From a virus, in IMG/VR virus record IMGVR_UViG_3300035162_003904, positions 1 through 25,416 of that record: a stretch of DNA of 25,416 nucleotides. The stretch is one strand, 5' to 3'. This document shows positions 18,801 to 25,416 of this stretch, one piece after another. The number at the start of each line of letters is the position of its first letter. Position 1 is the stretch's first letter. The translations under genes and the position numbers were made by a program. The notes beneath the pieces are model-generated. The model was not told the DNA's origin and made no database searches. It saw only the letters and a list, made by a program, of their open reading frames with translations.

Positions 18801-21800
18801 TAACTTTTGCAGACACTGGTGTTGAGTCACATAAGACTGCACGTGAATTATTACAAGACAATAAAGCTCTTATCAGTGAAGTCTTTGTTGATTGGATTGA
18901 TAACAACGATGAATTCTTTGCATATGACAGTATCAAGTGTCGACGTGATACCGAAGAATATATTTTACCTGCTGTTAAATTCGATGCCATGTTGGATACA
19001 AACTATAACAGTATCACAGCTGGTAATGCCTATTATATGGCTACTGCCAATAAGGTTATCGAGAAGCAGAGTGAAGAAACAATCGGTGCATACAAGCAGT
19101 TAAAAGATATCACCAATGAGCTCGTCGATTCTATCAGCTATCTTGGTTCCGATAGAGTCGGGAAAGGCTTTGACAACATTCTAGGAATTTTAGAAAGAAC
19201 AGGACAACAATTCACTGCTACCTTTGCCACATATAATCCAGCAACTGGTGAGTTTGTTATCACTATCGAAGATCACGGTCTGCCCGTTGGAACTAGTGTT
19301 CTATTGGAACAAGACAGTTTTGTATTCAAGTGTTCTGCTGACAATTATGTTGCTGAAAAGACTCATCCTAACACTAATGATCCTTTCTATAACAAGCCTA
19401 TCGAGATAGATTCGGTAACTCAAAACACGATCACAATGAATGTTGGTATTTCAACTTCAATCGATGATCACATTTACATGAGATCCTCTACAAATTCTGT
19501 TTCTGTTGTTCCTTCTATGATCACATTCAGTGACGATGCTGGTATCTCTGCTGATCGTAGAAATGCTAGAAAGCAACTACAGACCAATAAAGATTATATC
19601 CAAGATCATATTGTCGGTTGGATCAATGATAACTACTATGTCTATGACGAAATCAAATGTGCGAGAGACACGAATGACTACATTCTTCCTGCGATCGAAC
19701 GAGATCTTGCTTTAGGAACAAATTACAATTCAGTCTTTGCTGGTGTGTCATATTACACTGGTATTGCTAGTAAAGTAATCAGTGATCAATTAGAACCTAC
19801 TGTCGGAGCATGGGGTTACGTTAAGAATCAGGTTGCTGCTTCTATCTCTGGCAACCTCGGTGCAATCTATAGAACAGATGCAGCTGCCGATGAAATAATT
19901 GATATTATCACTAATGGAACTGCCGCGGCAGACAACATTGTATGGAGTGATCCTGCTTCTCATCTTGCTTACTTTACACCAACAACTGCCGGATACAATC
20001 CAGGCAATGGTCAAAGTACAGTAACCGCTGAAGGCCATGGTCTGACGACAGATGATTGGGTCATGTTTGCTCCTTATTCTTTCGTGTTCACTTGTGACTT
20101 AGATTCCAATGCTACACAACATGCGTATCCTCGGGTCGGTGATGCCAACTTCAACACACCGATGCAGATCACAGCAGTAACCACAGACACATTTACTGTG
20201 AATGTCGGGACTGGTACTGGTGGTATACACACATTCATATCTGCACAAGATAATGCTGTTATCCATACAAGTCAAAATTCTCAAGGCTACCATGCCAGAA
20301 TTAACTTGCAGGCAAACAAATCATTCTTGCAACAAGATGTTCTGTCTTTCCTCAATGCTAATTACTTTACATTCGATGGAGCAGCTTGCTCACGTGACAC
20401 TGGTTTCATCCTAGACGCAGTCAAGCGTGATATCGCGACCGGATCAAATTATCATTCACGATACACTGGGTTGGCTTATCGATCTGGTGCTATTGGTGCT
20501 GATATTGTCATCTCGGAACAATTGACCGAGACTGTATCAGCTATCAATTATCTCAAGACTGAGGTTGCTTCTGGTCTATCAGGTGGAGAACTCACTCGAT
20601 CAAATGCAGCCTTTGCTGAGATTATTGATGTGTTGAATAACGGCATTGGAGCTGCAGATCCTATTGACTTCGGAACATCTACTGCTAGTGCAGCTGCAAA
20701 CAATTCAAGGATCATTCTACAAGCTAATAGAGCCTTCATCATTGCAGAAGCCCAAGCATACCTTGCGGTTAATTTCCCAAATCATGTCTATGATGTTGCA
20801 GCTTGTGAACGAGACACCGGTTTCCTTGTCGACGCAGCATCATGGGATATGCAACACGGTTCTAACATTGCTTCCGGTGAAAATGCTAGTTTTTACTTCG
20901 AGAATGCCGTCACTCAATTAGCGGCCAATGAGAAACTCCCGACTGCTACAACATTCGAACATCTTGCAGAAGTTGCATTTCAGATCATTAGAAACAAAAC
21001 AGTTATTGTCACGACTGGCAACGTCGAAACTCAGGTACAGTCACAACCCGATCTCGGTCTTCCGAATGCTTCTAAAGCTCGTAATCTAATGAACATCACC
21101 GCTGATGCTATCCGAGATGATCGAAGATTATTGGTTCCAGAATACGTTGAGCCTGTCGTAGAGTCTGGTTATAGTGATGCCTTGATATGGATCAACGGCC
21201 AAAGAACTCGACTCCAAGACGATGTTATAGATGAACACTTGATACCAACATTTAACGGTTTACCATACAGTGCAACTAAATGTGCACGAGATGTTGGGTT
21301 TATTCTAGATGCTGTTTCAAAGGATATCGAATACGGCGGAAATGCATCCACACTAGAAACAGTTCGGTTCTACTTCTATGGAGCTTTAGGTGTTGCTCTA
21401 GATGATGGGACACCAGTTATAGAACAATTAAATACATTACCAGAGGCGCAAAGAGAGCCTACTAAACTTGCTTTCCAACATCTTGCTGATGTTTCTGAAC
21501 AAGTTATCAAGAATGTAACTATCACACCTCAGTCTGGTAACATTGTATCTCAGAATACGTCTGGCACTCCAGTCAACAACGCCACAGGAGATGCTGTACA
21601 TGATCTGATAGATATTATAGGTGTTCAATTAGATGTCTATAAGAACCCTGTACTGCCTACTCAGGTCTCACCTGTTGCAGATCCAAACCAGACCGTGGCT
21701 CGTCAAAATCTACAATTGAACAAGTCATTTGTCCAACAAGAAGTGATTAGTTATCTCGACGACAAATACTTCACATACAATTCAACTAAGTGTTCAGGTG

Positions 21801-24800
21801 ATACCGGCACATTGATGGATGCAGTAAAACGTGATGTGTTGACTGGATCGAATTTCAATTCAATATTCAACGGTCTTGCATATCGTGTTGGAACTACTAG
21901 TGCTCAACTTGTTGTGTCAGATCAATTAAATGAGACAGTCGCTGCTATCAATTACGTGAAGCAACAGACTGCTTTGAAGGTAACAGACACTTCTGCTAAG
22001 ACTAGAGTAGAATCTGGCTTCAATGAAATCATCGACATCATGACAAATGGTGCTGGTTCTGCTGATGTGTATAACTGGGGTGATGGTGCATTGAATGCTA
22101 ATCGTCTTCTAGGTCGTCAGAAGATCCAAGAAAACAAACCATTCTTGGCCGCAGAGATTACCTCCTATCTTGATTCTAACTTTTACACTTATGATGACGC
22201 CAAGTGTGAACGTGATGTGGGTCATGTAATAGATGCAGCTGCTCTTGACTTAGTATTAGGAACAAATTATAATTCAGTCTTTGCTGGTCGGGCATATCGA
22301 TCACCAATTGCTGCAAGTTCGATTACAGACGAACAGCCACAAACACTTGCGGCCTTCAGAAATCTTAAAGAAGAAATTGCTACAGTAATTACTGACGCTC
22401 CTTCTCTTGCACGAATTGATGCTTCTATCGACGAGATTAATGATATCCTCGAAAATGACACACCAGATGCTATCGTGTGGACTGACCCCGGTCTTGTCAC
22501 TGAAAGATTATATGCAAGACAGAATCTCCAGCTTAATAGAGACTTCATCATTGCTGAAATCACGGCCTTCATTGATACTGAACTGCCAGAATATGATGTT
22601 GCATTATGCCAGAGAGACATTGGTTATATCCTAGATGCAGTACGAAGAGATTTAATTCTCGGCACAGATCATAGCACGATCACTTCTGGAGATGCATATC
22701 TTCGAACTGGATCTTATTACACTCTGAGTCAACAATCAGAATATACGATTGCTGGTATAGAATTTGCTAGAGACTATGTGAAAGGACTTGTCAGTACACC
22801 AGATGCACAGATCGATGTATTATTCCAAAGAGTGATTGATGTCCTCAATGGAACTGTGACTGCTTACATTGCACCAACTTATCCGAATCATGGTGGTTCA
22901 TACGATAACGCAGATCGAACCGCTGCTAAAAATGCTCTGCAAGCTCAACGTGCGGTCATGCAAGCAAGTGTGACTCGATACATTGCAAATCAATATCCGA
23001 CTTCGGTTTACGATGTTGCAGATTGCGAGAGAGATACCGGTTATATCATCGATGCCGTAACCCACGATATTCTATATGGTGGTAATACTGCCTCTCAGAG
23101 AGCAGCGGATGCATACTTCATTGGGACTGTTTCTCAATTAGGCCCTGAAGAGGCAATTCCTACTGCTTCTGCATTCGGTTATCTCAGATCTTTAATGAAC
23201 ACTTTTGTAACTACTGCCACTGAACAAGCCAGAGTCATCAGTCTTGTCGGGATTGTTATTGATGTAATTGAAGCAGGATCCGTTGCTGGTTTACCTGCAG
23301 AGGTTGAGCCAGATCTCGCCGGCCTTACTACTACTGACCACGACTTAATTCAGACTAATACGGCCGTTATCAAAGGATTGACTACTGACCACATTACTCA
23401 GAACTATCCTGTATATGATGTTGCTAAGTGTGAAAGAGACGTTGGATTTATTGTAGATGGAGCATCTCACGATGTTCAATACGGTGGTAATAGAGCTACT
23501 GTTACTTCTGCTCTATTCTATTTCCTAGATGGTGTGAACACATTGCCGATATTGCAGCAGAGAAACACTAGAGCGGCATACGAACATCTAGGTTCAGTAA
23601 TGTCAAATGTTGCTCAAGAAGTCACTGTCACTCCTTCAACTGGAAACCTTGAAACACAGGTCACACCAGGCAATCCTGCCAGCGCAACAGAAGGAACCGC
23701 AATAACTGCTTTAGGAACAATCATCTCAGAAGCGGTCAGTTCAGCCGACACTTCGGGCATCCCTGCAAGAGTAGAACCAGATATTACTTGGGTTGCTACT
23801 AATTTCACTGATGCTAGGACGGCGCTGATTGGTGCAACTTCTGCACTTAAAACTGCTACGACACTCTTCTTGAACAACGACTATCATAATGAGCTTTGTG
23901 AAAGAGATTTGGGTTACATCATCGATGCAGTACGTCGAGATTTATTAACTGGTTCTGTTCATCATACAGTCACTGCTGCTAATGCTTACCTTCGAAACGC
24001 ATCTGCTTATGTTACAGGTGGTACGGCAGAATCTACTGTCAAGGTTATCGCATACGCCAGAGATTCTATTGTTGCACTTGCTAATATTACTTCTGATCCC
24101 GCTGTAACTGCTCTATTCCAAACTGTAATTGATGTATTGGAAGGAACAACGACAACATTTGGAACTTCAACTTATCCAACTACTGCGGGAACATATCAGA
24201 CTGCGGCAAGAATTGCTGCCACTCAGGCAATTCAGTCAAATATGGCCACCATACTTGCTGATACATCTGCTTATATCCAAGTCACTTATCCAAACATCTA
24301 CTATGATAATGTTAAGTGTGAAAGAGATGTTGGTTACATCATCGACGCAGTTCGCAGAGATCTTGTCCTTGGCACCAACCACAACACGGTCACGTCTGCA
24401 AATGCATACCTCAGGCCAACAAGTGGTTATCCTTCAAATGGACAGAATACTGCTACTACGGCCGCAGTTGAATTTGCAAGAAACAAATTAACAAGGTTGC
24501 CTGCAGTAGAGAGTATCGGTGAAATCAACGGCTTGTTTGATCGAGTCCTCGATGTCTTAAATGGTTCGGTCACAACTCTTGCCGAATCATTCTTCCCAAC
24601 AACGGAAGGTTCGACATATCAAGTTGCACTGGACAGAGAATTGGGTGCTGCTAGACTCCAAGCTAATAAACTTCAATTTCAAACTGAACTTACTGCTTGG
24701 ATTGCTTCTCAAGTATCAGGCAACATTGCTCCATTTACTACTGGCTTCGTCTATGATGGTGCTAAGTGTGAAAGAGATGTCGGCTTCATTGTAGATGCTA

Positions 24801-25416
24801 TGACACACGATATCAAATATGGTGGGAACAGCTCAACATTGCAATCTGCGATCGCTTATGTGATGAATGCTGTTCTTCTCACAGAACAGGCAGAAACTGC
24901 AGCTGCATTCGAACAACTTAAATCAATCATTGCGGCATATACCACTGGATTGGATACTAATATTATTAATAGTGTAATCTCTTTATTAGATATCGTTATT
25001 AATGTTATCAATGCAGGAAATATTTCAGGAATCCCTGCTGAAGTGGATATCGATACGACTGGTCTTGATGTTACTGAATTCGATCAGATTACTGGAAGTA
25101 GGGCATCCATTATATCAGATACAGTTGCATATGTCAACACTAATTATCCGACTTATAATGTTGCTGATTGTGAAAGAGACACAGAGTTTGTCCTTGATGC
25201 CGTTTCATTCGATATGAAGTACGGTGGTAATAGTGCAACTCGAATCGCCGCTATTGCTTATTTCGACAAATCAACATCACAACTTGCTGACGCAAACGAG
25301 ACCACTGCCGCAATTGGTGCTTACATTGAATTGAAAGATTTGGTGACAGCACAAATCAATGGTGCGATCGGAACTACTGCTGCCGAAGAAACAAGAGCAC
25401 AAGACCTGATCGATAT
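15842..25416 (+). CDS. Giant modular fibre-like virion protein (at least 3191 residues, 3' end beyond window)
   Basis: The frame has a stop at 15824-15826, starts at ATG 15842 behind an AAAAGG site, and shows no stop to the window end, so the protein is incomplete. Domains, by residue: 1-50, fibre-type N-terminus (I-S-E-L-G-P-I-T-G, then R-P-E-D-L-F-V-I-V-N); about 60-455, 20-residue beta-helix-like repeats rich in N-N-V-T-I-T-D-S-T-F; about 470-880, a pectin-lyase-like region with Q-G-R-D-E-W-P-G-S and P-V-K-T-L-E-R-A near 506-525 and an inserted beta segment; from about 880 onward, at least 15 helical modules each carrying C-x-R-D-x-G/E. No signal peptide or membrane segment was seen. The position downstream of an S74 fibre, the N-terminus and the beta-helices suggest an adsorption fibre or a very long tail-surface protein. 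The N-terminal and pectin-lyase-like parts recall large hypothetical proteins of marine T4-like phages; the molecular role is not known to me. Confidence 0.88.
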   Translation, partial: MAKISELGPITGANTRPEDLFVIVNLVQGDDGTKNISRKELVQAIQYEIFDRITITGGSISGVTMFDSLIRNVVIDDSDMEDSVIIRTEFSDGILRDSFAARLDIQDSTFNNGELTNSTGANLTITDSTFTDGGIFDSTGNNLIITNSEFNDGTANNVVITDSFIYESLFSNGDVQDSNANNIVITDSTFTDGGIFDSTANNVTITDSTFTDGGIFDSTANNVTITDSTFTDGGIFDSTANNVTITDSTFTDGGIFDSTANNVTITDSTFTDGGIFDSTANNVTITNSTFTDGEIFDSTGNNMVITNSEFNDGTGNNNIFDSSQFNNGTANNVVITDSQFNDGDIDNSIFVNGNLNDSDADNLTIVNSDFSNGTGANNLFTDTTLDDSLVQDSEIVRTDFRDGTISNTIISDSTIFDTDATNLTMVQSAFANGSIDDSTLTGSRVIEGELENFEMDLDEVFDPNIDEESWFALKNNKTGKTERITYAQFYDELGKTVKQALKIHVDVSQGRDEWPGSMLQPVKTLERACELALVKAGGLYDRNDVNNAVHISVGPGTYYTKGNLKLPDDCSATSTAGQYATVVEALPGYENNNCWLVGSGGYLQGFSYTNWKVDNFDFPEGGFAVAYRPGAKLRRSPYLRDSSQLSNFLRADVEPPLNPFNSKGTIADLGREIFLQPTYTGNWNEGDSVKFSSGARGYISWDQDLVSNRIYVRNLKNGVGFAVGDTVTCESGGIGIVSEIGIDDFPNPLVGRGGGCVLADRRVLDPDSLYTYVLCFGFTPRTQNGIGYVARDGAGINGIGSLSIFTRCAFYALNGGQVTLNNSGSQFGDISMRAKGLSRFFQPRDTTFTTFQNTAFADTLTDQKDVIIDAMIEHLETPILDGGLGYETYDSQKCERDSGIILDGIGLDVVMDSNYWGRLAGITYRSPISYTVIGDQLEETAGAVRYLQDRVESLFDQQDAAINTRANTSFESTLNILENGEEYASAVTFADTGVESHKTARELLQDNKALISEVFVDWIDNNDEFFAYDSIKCRRDTEEYILPAVKFDAMLDTNYNSITAGNAYYMATANKVIEKQSEETIGAYKQLKDITNELVDSISYLGSDRVGKGFDNILGILERTGQQFTATFATYNPATGEFVITIEDHGLPVGTSVLLEQDSFVFKCSADNYVAEKTHPNTNDPFYNKPIEIDSVTQNTITMNVGISTSIDDHIYMRSSTNSVSVVPSMITFSDDAGISADRRNARKQLQTNKDYIQDHIVGWINDNYYVYDEIKCARDTNDYILPAIERDLALGTNYNSVFAGVSYYTGIASKVISDQLEPTVGAWGYVKNQVAASISGNLGAIYRTDAAADEIIDIITNGTAAADNIVWSDPASHLAYFTPTTAGYNPGNGQSTVTAEGHGLTTDDWVMFAPYSFVFTCDLDSNATQHAYPRVGDANFNTPMQITAVTTDTFTVNVGTGTGGIHTFISAQDNAVIHTSQNSQGYHARINLQANKSFLQQDVLSFLNANYFTFDGAACSRDTGFILDAVKRDIATGSNYHSRYTGLAYRSGAIGADIVISEQLTETVSAINYLKTEVASGLSGGELTRSNAAFAEIIDVLNNGIGAADPIDFGTSTASAAANNSRIILQANRAFIIAEAQAYLAVNFPNHVYDVAACERDTGFLVDAASWDMQHGSNIASGENASFYFENAVTQLAANEKLPTATTFEHLAEVAFQIIRNKTVIVTTGNVETQVQSQPDLGLPNASKARNLMNITADAIRDDRRLLVPEYVEPVVESGYSDALIWINGQRTRLQDDVIDEHLIPTFNGLPYSATKCARDVGFILDAVSKDIEYGGNASTLETVRFYFYGALGVALDDGTPVIEQLNTLPEAQREPTKLAFQHLADVSEQVIKNVTITPQSGNIVSQNTSGTPVNNATGDAVHDLIDIIGVQLDVYKNPVLPTQVSPVADPNQTVARQNLQLNKSFVQQEVISYLDDKYFTYNSTKCSGDTGTLMDAVKRDVLTGSNFNSIFNGLAYRVGTTSAQLVVSDQLNETVAAINYVKQQTALKVTDTSAKTRVESGFNEIIDIMTNGAGSADVYNWGDGALNANRLLGRQKIQENKPFLAAEITSYLDSNFYTYDDAKCERDVGHVIDAAALDLVLGTNYNSVFAGRAYRSPIAASSITDEQPQTLAAFRNLKEEIATVITDAPSLARIDASIDEINDILENDTPDAIVWTDPGLVTERLYARQNLQLNRDFIIAEITAFIDTELPEYDVALCQRDIGYILDAVRRDLILGTDHSTITSGDAYLRTGSYYTLSQQSEYTIAGIEFARDYVKGLVSTPDAQIDVLFQRVIDVLNGTVTAYIAPTYPNHGGSYDNADRTAAKNALQAQRAVMQASVTRYIANQYPTSVYDVADCERDTGYIIDAVTHDILYGGNTASQRAADAYFIGTVSQLGPEEAIPTASAFGYLRSLMNTFVTTATEQARVISLVGIVIDVIEAGSVAGLPAEVEPDLAGLTTTDHDLIQTNTAVIKGLTTDHITQNYPVYDVAKCERDVGFIVDGASHDVQYGGNRATVTSALFYFLDGVNTLPILQQRNTRAAYEHLGSVMSNVAQEVTVTPSTGNLETQVTPGNPASATEGTAITALGTIISEAVSSADTSGIPARVEPDITWVATNFTDARTALIGATSALKTATTLFLNNDYHNELCERDLGYIIDAVRRDLLTGSVHHTVTAANAYLRNASAYVTGGTAESTVKVIAYARDSIVALANITSDPAVTALFQTVIDVLEGTTTTFGTSTYPTTAGTYQTAARIAATQAIQSNMATILADTSAYIQVTYPNIYYDNVKCERDVGYIIDAVRRDLVLGTNHNTVTSANAYLRPTSGYPSNGQNTATTAAVEFARNKLTRLPAVESIGEINGLFDRVLDVLNGSVTTLAESFFPTTEGSTYQVALDRELGAARLQANKLQFQTELTAWIASQVSGNIAPFTTGFVYDGAKCERDVGFIVDAMTHDIKYGGNSSTLQSAIAYVMNAVLLTEQAETAAAFEQLKSIIAAYTTGLDTNIINSVISLLDIVINVINAGNISGIPAEVDIDTTGLDVTEFDQITGSRASIISDTVAYVNTNYPTYNVADCERDTEFVLDAVSFDMKYGGNSATRIAAIAYFDKSTSQLADANETTAAIGAYIELKDLVTAQINGAIGTTAAEETRAQDLID
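16298..16329 (+). repeat. 32-nt exact direct repeat, copy 1
   Basis: Begins GGTACTGCTAATAATG and ends ATAACTGATTC; identical, in the same reading frame, to 16823-16854. It stands out because neighbouring repeat units have diverged at most third codon positions. Confidence 0.9.
16382..16741 (+). repeat. Six 60-bp tandem repeats encoding 20-residue coils
   Basis: Six consecutive 60-nt units (starting 16382, 16442, 16502, 16562, 16622 and 16682) encode near-identical 20-residue units, N-N-V-T-I-T-D-S-T-F then T-D-G-G-I-F-D-S-T-A. Four units are identical in protein, while the DNA differs mostly at third codon positions. More diverged units extend on both sides, from about 16202 to 17200. A 20-residue period with alternating small/polar and hydrophobic residues suits one turn of a parallel beta-helix; this is inference from the pattern. 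Confidence 0.93.
16823..16854 (+). repeat. 32-nt exact direct repeat, copy 2
   Basis: Identical to 16298-16329 and 525 nt (175 codons) downstream, both in frame. It encodes the G-T-A-N-N-V-V-I-T-D-S turn of the beta-helix-like region. Confidence 0.9.
19211..19500 (+). repeat. Inserted beta-rich domain, copy 1 (within giant protein)
   Basis: Residues about 1124-1220 interrupt the helical module series between copies 2 and 3. The segment has Y-N-P, D-H-G-L, F-V-F-K-C, P-N-T-N-D-P-F-Y-N-K-P, V-T-x-N-T-I-T-M-N-V-G and D-D-H-I-Y, and aligns along its length with the second insert. It resembles beta domains I recall from other marine phage virion proteins. Confidence 0.75.
19970..20260 (+). repeat. 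Inserted beta-rich domain, copy 2 (within giant protein)
   Basis: Residues about 1377-1473, between module copies 3 and 4. It shares with copy 1 the ordered marks Y-N-P, G-H-G-L, F-V-F-T-C, a Pro/Asp/Asn-rich loop, I-T-A-V-T, T-F-T-V-N-V-G and a late His. It is the more typical of the two. Confidence 0.75.

Larger units (their letters stand above)
18485..25416 (+). repeat. At least 15 diverged protein modules with a Cys-x-Arg-Asp signature
   Basis: Within the giant protein a module recurs with the pattern: helix L-Q-x-N-K-x-F-x-x-x-E, then Y-D-x-x-K-C-E-R-D-x-G-Y-I-I-D-A, then D-L-x-x-G-x-N, an aromatic Y, and helices ending in I-D-V-L-N-G or similar. Cys codons (residue): 18521 (894), 18938 (1033), 19658 (1273), 20387 (1516), 20804 (1655), 21281 (1814), 21791 (1984), 22205 (2122), 22607 (2256), 23024 (2395), 23429 (2530), 23897 (2686), 24317 (2826), 24767 (2976), 25169 (3110). 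Spacing is 134-170 residues, except two gaps of about 240 that contain inserted domains. The series is still running at the window end. The DNA has diverged too far for a simple nucleotide repeat search to show all copies. Confidence 0.92.

Noticed and set aside
18807-19103. Frame-shifted + strand open frames within the giant gene (this and several others up to 25217)
   Set aside because: All lie one frame away from the continuous giant frame, which holds the repeated motif throughout; they are shadows.

Overview
The window looks like part of the virion-structure (late) region of a large T4-like myovirus, most like the marine cyanophage/pelagiphage branch. Every gene is on the + strand, genes are packed with 1-40 nt gaps or short overlaps, the DNA is AT-rich, and late-promoter octamers (TATAAATA or one mismatch) sit in the only real gaps. 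The gp6 and gp8 baseplate wedge proteins, a DUF4815 structural protein and an S74-chaperone tail fibre are recognisable. The host cannot be read from this window. No tRNA, integrase, CRISPR or insertion sequence was seen.

Layout: 3-1457 is the 3' part of gp6. 1472-3754 is a gp7-like wedge protein. 3793-5337 is a multidomain virion protein with a cupredoxin (type 1 copper) domain, and 5339-7066 is a subtilisin-family (S8) protease with its catalytic triad and an inhibitor-like prodomain. These two genes lie between the gp7-like and gp8 genes, and a late-promoter-like box precedes each end of the pair (3758 and 7075), so they look like an inserted accessory cassette. 7107-8717 is gp8, enlarged relative to T4. 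8730-14189 is a 1819-residue DUF4815 protein, 14186-14377 a small helical protein, and 14370-15788 a tail fibre ending in an intramolecular chaperone.

From 15842 to the window end (25416) one reading frame stays open for at least 3191 codons. It is a giant fibre-like protein that runs off the window, and it is the most unusual object here. Its parts in order are: a short phage-fibre N-terminus; a region of 20-residue repeats (60-bp tandem DNA repeats) likely forming a beta-helix; a pectin-lyase-like beta-helical region; then at least fifteen copies of a mostly helical module of about 135-170 residues, each centred on a Cys-x-Arg-Asp-x-Gly signature. These modules fall into two main types. The second type occurs only as tandem pairs, and two modules carry an inserted beta-rich domain of about 97 residues.

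Together the genes build the baseplate wedge (gp6, gp7-like, gp8), the baseplate periphery (DUF4815 protein) and the host-contact fibres (S74 fibre and giant repeat protein). The protease and cupredoxin proteins are plausible virion-borne accessories acting at the cell surface. Function of the giant protein and of the cassette is inference.
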